Assembly (NCBI GenBank): GCA_910575035.1
Contig: CAJTDL010000006.1
Location: forward strand, 124,001-188,000
Direction of reading: 5' to 3'
DNA: 64,000 nucleotides
Source: Lachnospiraceae bacterium
GTDB lineage: Bacteria > Bacillota > Clostridia > Lachnospirales > Lachnospiraceae
In this document: positions 1-6,724 of the stretch, piece after piece
How the letters are laid out: the number at the start of each line of letters is the position of its first letter
Position numbering within the stretch: the first letter of the stretch is position 1
Notes under the pieces: generated by a model
The model's database searches: none
What the model saw: only the letters and a program-made list of their open reading frames with translations
What the model was told of the DNA's origin: nothing
Made by a program: the position numbers and the translations under genes

Positions 1-521
1 ATAACCGAATAGGCGCCCTGGCCAGAGATCATAAAGGTCACGTTTTTCATGCCGCCAATGCCGATTTCCTCACATTCCATAGTCTCCACTTTCCAGCGCC
101 TGCCTTCGGCAAAGTGGACATACATGCGGTAAACCTCAGCGGCAAATAAGGCAGCCTCGTCCCCGCCAGCGCCAGCGCGGATTTCTACAATTACATTTTT
201 GTCATCGTTGGGATCCTTGGGGAGCAGGAGGATCTTCAGCTTGCTTTCCAGCTGCTCCACCTTCTCCTTAGAGCCGTTTAGCTCCTCTTTGGCAAGCTCC
301 CGCATTTCCTCGTCGCTTTCTTCCTCCAGCATGGCCAGGGAATCCTCAATGTTCTGCCTGGCCTGTTTGTATGCCTTGTAAGACTCCACAATAGGAGCCA
401 GGTCGCTCTGCTCTTTCATCAGCTTGCGGAAACGATTGGTGTCATTTGCCACATCTGGCTCGCTGAGCTGGTTCATGATCTCTTCAAACCTAAGAAGGAT
501 ATCTTCTAATTTATCAAACAT
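1..521 (-). CDS. prfA: Peptide chain release factor 1, N-terminal part (cut by window edge)
   Basis: RF-1 recognises UAA and UAG in the ribosomal A site and triggers peptide release. The reverse strand from the ATG at 521 reads [19 protein letters not shown] and continues into the coiled domain-1 helices, then the [18 protein letters not shown] stretch typical of class-I release factors at the start of domain 2/3. About 173 codons are present; the PxT anticodon-mimic and the GGQ loop lie beyond base 1. A GGAGG site sits 10 bases before the ATG. prmC, whose product methylates the GGQ glutamine, lies immediately upstream on the same strand (48-bp gap), so the two are probably co-transcribed. 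Confidence 0.95.
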   Translation of the reverse strand, partial: MFDKLEDILLRFEEIMNQLSEPDVANDTNRFRKLMKEQSDLAPIVESYKAYKQARQNIEDSLAMLEEESDEEMRELAKEELNGSKEKVEQLESKLKILLLPKDPNDDKNVIVEIRAGAGGDEAALFAAEVYRMYVHFAEGRRWKVETMECEEIGIGGMKNVTFMISGQGAYSV

Positions 522-569
522 GTTAAGAGCCTCCGTTTCTTTCATGTATGGATATGCTATATTTATGGT

Positions 570-1412
570 TTATACCACAGCCGGAAGATTGCCACAGACA
601 ACCCGGTCATTTCCAGAAAGGTCTTCTATTATTTTTATATTGCGAAACCCATTCTCATCCAACAGAGCCGCTACCTGCCCTCCCTGGCCATAACCAATCT
701 CAAAAAACAGGTAGCCATTGGGGTTTAAGTACTGGGGGGCTTGCCGGGTAATTTTTTTGTAAAAATAGAGGCCCGCCTCTTTTCCGTCCAATGCCGCAAT
801 AGGCTCAAAGTCTTTGACCTCCGGCATTAAAGTAGGAATGACATCTGTAGGGATATAGGGCGGATTGGAAATAATCAAATCAAAGGCGCCTGTAATTCCC
901 TGGAACAGGTCGCTGCGGACCAAGTTAATATCTGCCTGGTGAGCCTTGGCATTTTCCTTTGCCACCAAAAGAGCCTGCTTCGATATATCGCTGGCTGTCC
1001 CATAAATCTTTGTTTCCGCACATTTCAACAGGCTGACAATAATACACCCTGAACCCGTGCACAGATCCAGCACAGACATCCCAGGCTCTAATACCTTTAA
1101 GGCTTCCTCCACCAATGTCTCCGTATCCTGGCGCGGGATCAGCACATGGGAATTTACCTTGAAATCCAACCCCATAAATTCCTGGCTGCCTGTAATATAC
1201 TGCAGCGGCACATGTTCCTTGCGTTTATTCAATAAAAGCTGATAGGCCTGAAAATGCTCTCCTTCCATTTCCTCCTGGCAATGGAGGTAATAATACCCCT
1301 TATCTATCTTACAGGCATACTCCAGCAAATACCACGCATCTATCCCAAAATCAGAAATGCCTGCCTCCTTCAGCGTCCTTCTCCCATATCCCAATGCGCC
1401 CATAAATGTCAT
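570..1412 (-). CDS. prmC: Release factor glutamine N5-methyltransferase PrmC (HemK)
   Basis: Methylates the glutamine of the GGQ motif of RF-1/RF-2 using S-adenosylmethionine. The 280-residue protein has the usual length, an N-terminal helical RF-binding part, the SAM-binding VLDLCTGSGCI motif near residue 114, and the catalytic NPPY motif at 183-186 in DLIISNPPYIPTD. Its ATG overlaps the stop codon of the upstream DUF1385 gene by four bases (ATGA), which indicates translational coupling. The downstream neighbour is prfA, its substrate gene. This is a common clostridial arrangement, so the call is secure. Confidence 0.95.
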   Translation of the reverse strand: MTFMGALGYGRRTLKEAGISDFGIDAWYLLEYACKIDKGYYYLHCQEEMEGEHFQAYQLLLNKRKEHVPLQYITGSQEFMGLDFKVNSHVLIPRQDTETLVEEALKVLEPGMSVLDLCTGSGCIIVSLLKCAETKIYGTASDISKQALLVAKENAKAHQADINLVRSDLFQGITGAFDLIISNPPYIPTDVIPTLMPEVKDFEPIAALDGKEAGLYFYKKITRQAPQYLNPNGYLFFEIGYGQGGQVAALLDENGFRNIKIIEDLSGNDRVVCGNLPAVV

Positions 1413-2338
1413 ATCTTCTCCCTGCCTTCTCCCCTCAGCTCCCTTACATAAGCCTTCCAGTCAAAAACCGCTTCCACAGAGGCAATCCCCACCTCAATCA
1501 TTTCCTCATCCGGCTCCCGGGTGGTCAGCCTTTGCAGCAGCATCCCCGGCTTGCTGAGGAAATTGACAATAGGGTTCTCGCTCCTTCCTGCCAGACGGAT
1601 AAACTCATAAGAAACTCCTGCAATCAACGGAATAATAGCAAGCCTCAGGGCCAGCCGCAGGATCCTGGAATCCACCCGAATGAACATGGTGGCAACCACA
1701 GAAACGATGATCACCACAAACAAAAAGCTGGTTCCGCAGCGTTTGTGTTCCCTGGAGCTGTTCCTGACATTTTCTACCGTCAGGTCCAAGCCATGCTCAA
1801 TGCAGTTAATGCATTTATGCTCCGCGCCATGGTACATAAATACACGCTTAATATCCTCCATCTGGGAAATCATCAGGATATAGCCCACAAACACCAGGAT
1901 CCTTAAAATCCCCTCTGCCACAAGCACCAGCGTCTCGGACTTCAGGAATCCCTGAAAAAACAGGGAAGCATAAAAAGGAAGCACCATAAAGATTGCCACA
2001 GCCAAAACCACTGCCAACGCAATGGTAAGCCCTGCCTCCACCTTTTCCTTTTTCTCAGAACGGGGCTTTTCCTCCGCCTCTTCCTCTTCGTAAAAAGAGG
2101 CAGAAAATGTCAGGCAGGAAATCCCCAATGCCATGGAATCAATAAAGTTAAATATGCCCCTTACAAATACCATATTTTTGATAAATGCGCTTTTGCATAT
2201 GCCAGCGTATTCCTTTTTTTCTACAATAATCTCATGGTCAGGCTTGCGCACTGCCACGGCGTAAACCTCCTGGTTCTTCATCATGACGCCTTCCATAACC
2301 GCCTGGCCGCCAATTCCAGAATATGCCAATTCCTTCAC
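1409..2338 (-). CDS. DUF1385 (YqhQ-like) membrane protein
   Basis: The 309-residue product begins with the family signature GIGGQAVMEGVMMKN and carries a second conserved block, GAEHKCINCIEHG, around residue 170. At least three or four hydrophobic segments lie at about 100-150 and 200-240, so it is an integral membrane protein. The biochemical function of DUF1385/YqhQ is not established. It sits between rpmE and prmC-prfA, and its stop codon overlaps the prmC start. A charged low-complexity linker (EEEEAEEKPRSEKKEK) lies at about residues 83-98. Family assignment is by motif; the role is unknown. Confidence 0.88.
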   Translation of the reverse strand: MKELAYSGIGGQAVMEGVMMKNQEVYAVAVRKPDHEIIVEKKEYAGICKSAFIKNMVFVRGIFNFIDSMALGISCLTFSASFYEEEEAEEKPRSEKKEKVEAGLTIALAVVLAVAIFMVLPFYASLFFQGFLKSETLVLVAEGILRILVFVGYILMISQMEDIKRVFMYHGAEHKCINCIEHGLDLTVENVRNSSREHKRCGTSFLFVVIIVSVVATMFIRVDSRILRLALRLAIIPLIAGVSYEFIRLAGRSENPIVNFLSKPGMLLQRLTTREPDEEMIEVGIASVEAVFDWKAYVRELRGEGREKI

Positions 2339-2416
2339 TTCCTTTTCACTGTTTCATAAGGTATACCCTCTGGGGCGCACCGTAATCCATGCCCCAAGCA
2401 TTAGCATAAAACAATA

Positions 2417-2444
2417 GAGGATGTCCAGCTAAGCAGACATCCTC
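2417..2444 (-). terminator. Hairpin terminator after rpmE
   Basis: A perfect 9-bp inverted repeat (GAGGATGTC / GACATCCTC) with a 10-base loop lies 40 bases after the rpmE stop codon. On the minus strand it is followed by TATTGTTTTATG, a weak U-tract. It separates rpmE from the DUF1385-prmC-prfA genes and may allow partial read-through. Confidence 0.6.
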
Positions 2445-2484
2445 CCTCCGCAGCAAAGCCTGCTGCTATTTGTTCACTAAATCC

Positions 2485-2691
2485 TTACTGATTGTTCAGG
2501 CCATACTTACGGTTGAACTTATCAATACGCCCACGCGCCTGAGCAGCCTTCTGCTGTCCAGTGTAGAATGGGTGGCACTTGGAACAGATTTCAACGTGAA
2601 TATCCTTCTTCGTAGAACCTGTCACAAAGGTATTTCCACAGTTGCATGTTACCGTTGCCTGATAATAATCCGGATGGATTCCTTCTCGCAT
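2485..2691 (-). CDS. rpmE: Ribosomal protein L31 (zinc-binding type)
   Basis: The 68-residue product starts [19 protein letters not shown] and contains CNCG and CSKCHP, the cysteine pairs of the zinc-containing (C+) form of large-subunit protein L31, and the FYTGQQK segment that is nearly universal. I chose the ATG at 2691 because GAGGTGAG lies five bases upstream and because it matches the family N-terminus; the longer frame adds 18 residues of non-family sequence. The gene has its own promoter and a structured leader, and is followed by a hairpin terminator. Very secure. Confidence 0.96.
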   Translation of the reverse strand: MREGIHPDYYQATVTCNCGNTFVTGSTKKDIHVEICSKCHPFYTGQQKAAQARGRIDKFNRKYGLNNQ

Positions 2692-2729
2692 CTTTCTCAC
2701 CTCGCATACTATAACTTCTGCTCTTTTAT

Positions 2730-2758
2730 CCCAGCAGGCAATCACCCGGCTTGCTGGG
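2730..2758 (-). promoter_or_regulatory. Candidate L31 leader hairpin in the rpmE 5' UTR
   Basis: Between the rpmE promoter and start codon the transcript can fold CCCAGCA / TGCTGGG (7 bp) around a 15-base loop. Ribosomal-protein leaders that let L31 repress its own mRNA are known in Firmicutes. Position and structure fit that idea, but I cannot confirm the consensus without a covariance search. Confidence 0.4.
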
Positions 2759-2784
2759 TATTTGATTTAAGCAACATCTCACTG

Positions 2785-2813
2785 ATTGTAGCATAGATTT
2801 TTGCTATATGCAA
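2785..2813 (-). promoter_or_regulatory. Sigma-A promoter of rpmE
   Basis: On the minus strand TTGCAT and TACAAT are separated by exactly 17 bases, about 95 bases before the rpmE start. The predicted transcript begins near 2778 and includes the leader hairpin. Confidence 0.7.
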
Positions 2814-2831
2814 GTTATTTGGGGAAATTTC

Positions 2832-3677
2832 TTATAAAAATTTGCCGCCCCGCACCGTCCGCTTCTCTGCCCAGTGTTCCTCATAGATATTATTGGCCTC
2901 CGCGCACACCAATAAAATGTATATACCAAAATACAGCCACAGCATCACTAAGATGACAGTGGTCAGGCTTCCATACATGGAAAAACCATGAAAATAATCC
3001 ACATACACTGATATCCCAAAGGATAGGGTATACCAGCCAACTGCCCCCATAATGCTGCCTGGCAGCTGGCTTCGGATGGCCGCTTTCCGGTTGGGCAGCA
3101 TCTTAAACAGCATGGCGAAAAACAGCATCAGCACAGCCATCAAAATCAGCGCCCGCAGCTGCAGGATCCCCTGGGTAATATCCGCCACGATTGGCAAATA
3201 CTCCACAAACAAATGCTGCAGGCTGTTCCCAAAGACCAGAAGGGTCAAAGAAGCCACAATTGCCACAACCAGCATCACCGTATATAATATAGCCCGGAAC
3301 CGCAGAAACAGCCAATTCCTGGTTTCCTCAATGTCATATACCTTGTTCAGCCCATTGGTCAGGTATTGGATGCCCTTGGCAGCGGACCATACGGCTGCCA
3401 CTGCCGCTGCAGACACAATCCCAATAGAATCGCTGTAAATCTCATGGATGATCCCGATCAGAAAAGGGGAGATATAATCTGGCATTAGGCGGTTCACGCT
3501 CTCTAAGACCATGCTCTCTGTCACCGGCGTATACTGCACCAAAGATATAAACAGCATCACAAATGGAATCAGTGACAGCACAATAAAAAACGCTGACTGC
3601 GCTGCATAGGCACTGATGTCATCCTCTTTGCACTTTCCCACAAACTCCCTTGTCCCTGCAATTATTTTCCAAACCAT
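2832..3677 (-). CDS. YihY/BrkB family membrane protein
   Basis: YihY-type proteins (once annotated ribonuclease BN) are polytopic inner-membrane proteins of unsettled function. The product carries the family hallmark AAQSAFFIVLSLIPFVMLF near its N-terminus, then about six hydrophobic helices, including VVAIVASLTLLVFG, LILMAVLMLFFAMLFKMLP and YTLSFGISVYVDYF. I set the start at 3677 (281 residues, starting MVWKIIAG), with GAGG eight bases upstream; an in-frame ATG at 3803 would add 42 atypical residues. Transcribed alone, divergent from nothing nearby. Family is clear, substrate unknown. Confidence 0.85.
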   Translation of the reverse strand: MVWKIIAGTREFVGKCKEDDISAYAAQSAFFIVLSLIPFVMLFISLVQYTPVTESMVLESVNRLMPDYISPFLIGIIHEIYSDSIGIVSAAAVAAVWSAAKGIQYLTNGLNKVYDIEETRNWLFLRFRAILYTVMLVVAIVASLTLLVFGNSLQHLFVEYLPIVADITQGILQLRALILMAVLMLFFAMLFKMLPNRKAAIRSQLPGSIMGAVGWYTLSFGISVYVDYFHGFSMYGSLTTVILVMLWLYFGIYILLVCAEANNIYEEHWAEKRTVRGGKFL

Positions 3678-3844
3678 AACCCAATCCTCATTGTGCACAC
3701 TTTTGCCTTTATCCCAGGCATTTTGGTTGCCCTCCCATGGCAAGCCTTCCTTAAGTCCATATCTTAACACAACTTTGCCGCCATTGCAAATAGTTCTGCC
3801 CATTTTGCCAATACCAATTATTGTGGGAAAGGAACCCTATAGCT

Positions 3845-6106
3845 TCATTCATTTCCATTATAAATATTTTCAATCGTAATATCTTTATAAAATTTTGACA
3901 GAATCTCTGTATACTTCATGCCTGCCTTTGCCATGCCATTTGCGCCATTTTGGCACATCCCAAGCCCATGGCCATAGCCTCCCCCATATACCCGGAAATT
4001 ATCCTTCTTGGAAGCTGCCATGCAGCAGGCGCTTGGAAGCAATGGCATATCAATGGAATTCCCATCCTGGCCTGTCACCTGGACAGAAGCCGCACCCAGC
4101 ACATACCTGATATTGTACTCCGTAAGCAGCTCCACGCTCCCCTGCTCATAAGAAATGCACAGCCGCCGTATACAGCCTCCCGCCTCCCGCTCCTTCGCCG
4201 TAATCTCCACAATCTTCCCAAACCCATTTAAGTCCCCTTCTGTGCCAGGCGAGCCATCCGCTTTCAAAATCTGCACATTGCCGCTGTTTGCCTGGAGCCG
4301 CGCAAGGATTGCCCCGTTCACATCTGCAAGCCTCCCCACCGTATCCAGCTCTGCCTCCCAGCGAAAATAAGGGCTGTCGCTGTCATAGGCATGGATCTTT
4401 TTACTCTTTATAAATTTTGCAAACTTTTTTTCCTCTGACAGATCCAGTGTCTCCCCCTCCTGCAGCAAAGAAACCCCCTGCAGGTACCCGTGCGCCTCAT
4501 CCTCTGCTAAATTCCACACCCCTACATTCTGCGTAAATCCGCAGGAAGTGGAGAAAAAGTAAGCTTCTGCAACCTCCCCCCCATATTTTATCACTTCCCC
4601 TATGGTATCATCCACAGCCAGATTTGTCTGCGGGTTTTCCTCCTGTTTATTGTATACCTGGAAATTCGTACTGTCATCCACATGGGCCCCATATGCCGCA
4701 TAGCTGTTGTTCATAAGCTGGATACAGGCATAGCTTCTGGCGCAGACTGCCTGCACACAGAGGGCTTCCCGTTCATAAGATGCCGGCATCTCGCTTGGCA
4801 CCACGCCGTATAAGTACTGCTCTAAGGGCAGTTCATTCACCACGCCATACCCTTCCGGGTACTTGCGGATTTCTAAGGTTCCCCGGTATCCCAGGGAAAT
4901 GCGCTCCTTTTCCCCGTTGGAAAAATAAATCCGCCCGCTTTCCTTCCCTAAAGAGATTTTCACATAATCCTCCTCATCAGAAAAAAATTCCGACACATGG
5001 ATCAGGCGGTTTTTCTTCACCTTCTTTTCCTTATCCCCTATGGCCACTGTGCTGCCTGCATCTGCCACAAATACGGGATCTGCATGGTATATGCCGTTTT
5101 CTTCGTTGAGCAGCAGCACACGGATATTCTCAATAGATGCCGGTTCCTTCAGTATAATGCCGCAGACATCTTTCCCGGCCACCACGAAATCTGCCTGCAG
5201 GTTCCCCACCACCAGCTTCGATTCATCCAGCTGCTCCACTGTCCCATAGGCTTTATATATTTTCAAATTTCCATTATGATTCAATGCCCCATAACCAGAA
5301 ATCTCAATCTTCTTATCATCAAAGCTCAATACCTTGCCGGAAATTACATCCTCCTTCTTATAAATCGCCGTCACCCTATTATTTTCCCATTTTATGTCAC
5401 AGACTATATCCTGTATCTCCTCCTCTAACCCTGCAATATCCAAAGACAGCTCCCGCCTCTCATAAAGGACCGCTGCCTGTCCCTCCCCAGCCTTATGTAC
5501 AAACACATTTTCCAGCGTAACAGGCTCCTGGCATTTCCCCTTAATCCCAATCATGCGCCCTTCCATTACATAAACCTGGTACATGTCATAATAATGGAAA
5601 TAATCAATGCCCTCTGCCACCTCAAAATACCCTTCCTGGGTCAATTTCCTGCCAGGAGCATCCTCCAAAAATACAAAATTCTGGGCAGAAACTTTCCCTT
5701 CCACATCCAGCAAGTCCAACACCTGCCCATAGATTCCATCCCACTGAGCCCGTGATAAAACCTTCCCGGCGCTCTGCCCCTCATACTCCACATACTCCTG
5801 CACAGACAGCTGCTCCAGCAGCCGCTCCAGCTTCCCATAGGTCAGCTTCCCATCCAGGTTTTCTCCCCCATTGGCCTCTTTTACCTTTTCTTTCCACCCC
5901 TCCTCCCCAAAATATGTAAAGCTCAGCTGCGATGGCAGCTCTGCCATTGCAACATATTCGTCACTATATCCTGTAATTGCCTCTTCCTTTGTAATGCCGC
6001 TGATAAAAACAGCCAGTAAAAACAGCGCCAAAACAAAGGCTGCCCCTGCCATATAGCCCCTTCTGCCAGCAAAATAGCTTCGTTCCACATTTCCGCCCCC
6101 TATCAT
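3845..6106 (-). CDS. Long SpoIID/LytB-domain protein
   Basis: The C-terminal half carries the SpoIID domain: LPLEQYLYGVVPSEMP, then the ALCVQAVCARSYA block and the terminal GGGYGHGLGMCQNGANGMA motif. In SpoIID this domain is a lytic transglycosylase that cuts denuded glycan strands during engulfment. The product starts with a short cytoplasmic stretch and one membrane anchor (residues about 15-35). At 753 residues it is about twice the length of classical SpoIID; the roughly 380-residue middle region is unassigned and beta-rich in appearance. An alternative GTG start at 6088 has GGGGG seven bases upstream and may be the true start. Probably a paralogue rather than SpoIID itself. Confidence 0.85.
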   Translation of the reverse strand: MIGGGNVERSYFAGRRGYMAGAAFVLALFLLAVFISGITKEEAITGYSDEYVAMAELPSQLSFTYFGEEGWKEKVKEANGGENLDGKLTYGKLERLLEQLSVQEYVEYEGQSAGKVLSRAQWDGIYGQVLDLLDVEGKVSAQNFVFLEDAPGRKLTQEGYFEVAEGIDYFHYYDMYQVYVMEGRMIGIKGKCQEPVTLENVFVHKAGEGQAAVLYERRELSLDIAGLEEEIQDIVCDIKWENNRVTAIYKKEDVISGKVLSFDDKKIEISGYGALNHNGNLKIYKAYGTVEQLDESKLVVGNLQADFVVAGKDVCGIILKEPASIENIRVLLLNEENGIYHADPVFVADAGSTVAIGDKEKKVKKNRLIHVSEFFSDEEDYVKISLGKESGRIYFSNGEKERISLGYRGTLEIRKYPEGYGVVNELPLEQYLYGVVPSEMPASYEREALCVQAVCARSYACIQLMNNSYAAYGAHVDDSTNFQVYNKQEENPQTNLAVDDTIGEVIKYGGEVAEAYFFSTSCGFTQNVGVWNLAEDEAHGYLQGVSLLQEGETLDLSEEKKFAKFIKSKKIHAYDSDSPYFRWEAELDTVGRLADVNGAILARLQANSGNVQILKADGSPGTEGDLNGFGKIVEITAKEREAGGCIRRLCISYEQGSVELLTEYNIRYVLGAASVQVTGQDGNSIDMPLLPSACCMAASKKDNFRVYGGGYGHGLGMCQNGANGMAKAGMKYTEILSKFYKDITIENIYNGNE

Positions 6107-6187
6107 CCTCTTTTTCCAAAATATCCTATCAAAACATAACTTATCCTAATTATACTCTCCTCCCCCAAAAGATATTCCTTTTCCCCC

Positions 6188-6217
6188 AAAAAGAAAAGGC
6201 TGCTTGTAAAAGCAGCC
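6188..6217 (-). terminator. Rho-independent terminator of the 6S-type transcript
   Basis: On the minus strand GGCTGCTT / AAGCAGCC forms an 8-bp stem with a TTAC loop, followed at once by TTTTCTTTTT. This is one of the best intrinsic terminators in the window and gives a transcript of about 400 bases from the promoter at 6595-6623. Confidence 0.85.
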
Positions 6218-6390
6218 TCTCTCTTTTGTATATTATATCATCAATTATCTTACGTTTATGTCTTTTGTAATATATATCTCTTTCGCTCTTACAGGACTCT
6301 TTTGTGTTTTCTGTCTTTCGTGTTCTGTTATGTCCTCTTTCGAAACGTCTGCGCAAATCCTCTTTTGTAAAACTCATTTTCTTTTGTAAA
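6218..6390 (-). other. Repeat-bearing 3' tail of the 6S-type transcript
   Basis: Between the folded 6S-like part and the terminator lie about 170 A-rich bases containing five exact ACAAAAGA motifs on the minus strand (plus-strand TCTTTTGT at 6222, 6261, 6298, 6361 and 6380) and three related CGAAAGA motifs (near 6279, 6313 and 6340). No strong internal hairpins are visible. A frame of 89 codons crosses it but has no ribosome site and runs through the terminator, so I treat the region as non-coding. Confidence 0.6.
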
Positions 6391-6588
6391 AAGTACACCC
6401 AAAATGCCGTTTCCTGCAATTTTGACTCCTAGCCAAGCTAGGTGGGTAACCGCAACCTCTCTTCTGCCTTCCGCTGCATAATGACGGCCTGGCATCCAAT
6501 TGGCAATGTAGGAATCCCATAAAAAGAAATGTAGGTTCAAAATAGCAGGGTATCGAACATCCCAGGAATACTTTTTCTCAATTTCACT
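6391..6588 (-). ncRNA. ssrS: Probable 6S RNA
   Basis: 6S RNA mimics an open promoter and binds the housekeeping RNA polymerase holoenzyme. The region folds as a long rod: a closing stem pairs 6537-6549 (CCTGCTATTTTGA on the minus strand) with 6413-6425 (TCAAAATTGCAGG), extended below by GTATTCC with GGGTGTAC; an internal hairpin CCTAGC-TTG-GCTAGG lies at 6428-6442. Large internal unpaired regions and a strong sigma-A promoter immediately upstream fit 6S. I recognise the CCTGCTATTTTGAACCTAC block from clostridial 6S RNAs from memory only; an Rfam RF00013 search would decide. Confidence 0.65.
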
Positions 6589-6594
6589 AACTTG

Positions 6595-6623
6595 ATTATA
6601 CTCTATTATGCCCCGTTTATCAA
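6595..6623 (-). promoter_or_regulatory. Consensus sigma-A promoter of the 6S-type RNA
   Basis: Minus-strand TTGATA and TATAAT with a 17-base spacer. The predicted start is near 6588, with no ribosome site and no credible reading frame after it, as expected for an RNA gene. Confidence 0.8.
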
Positions 6624-6724
6624 CTAAAAATTAATGTTAATTTCATGTTACAGGCACAATTTTTTCCAAATATATGGGAAACCAGCAAATACCCGTTATG
6701 ATTCCATTCTGCTGGAAGGCTGCC

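Noticed and set aside
1409-1906. Long plus-strand frames opposite DUF1385 and many similar antisense frames
   Set aside because: They are shadows of strongly supported genes on the other strand and have no ribosome sites or family motifs.
6150-6419. 89-codon minus-strand frame across the 6S tail and terminator
   Set aside because: No ribosome site, composition is basic and repeat-driven, and it runs through a strong intrinsic terminator; the strand is better explained by a non-coding RNA.
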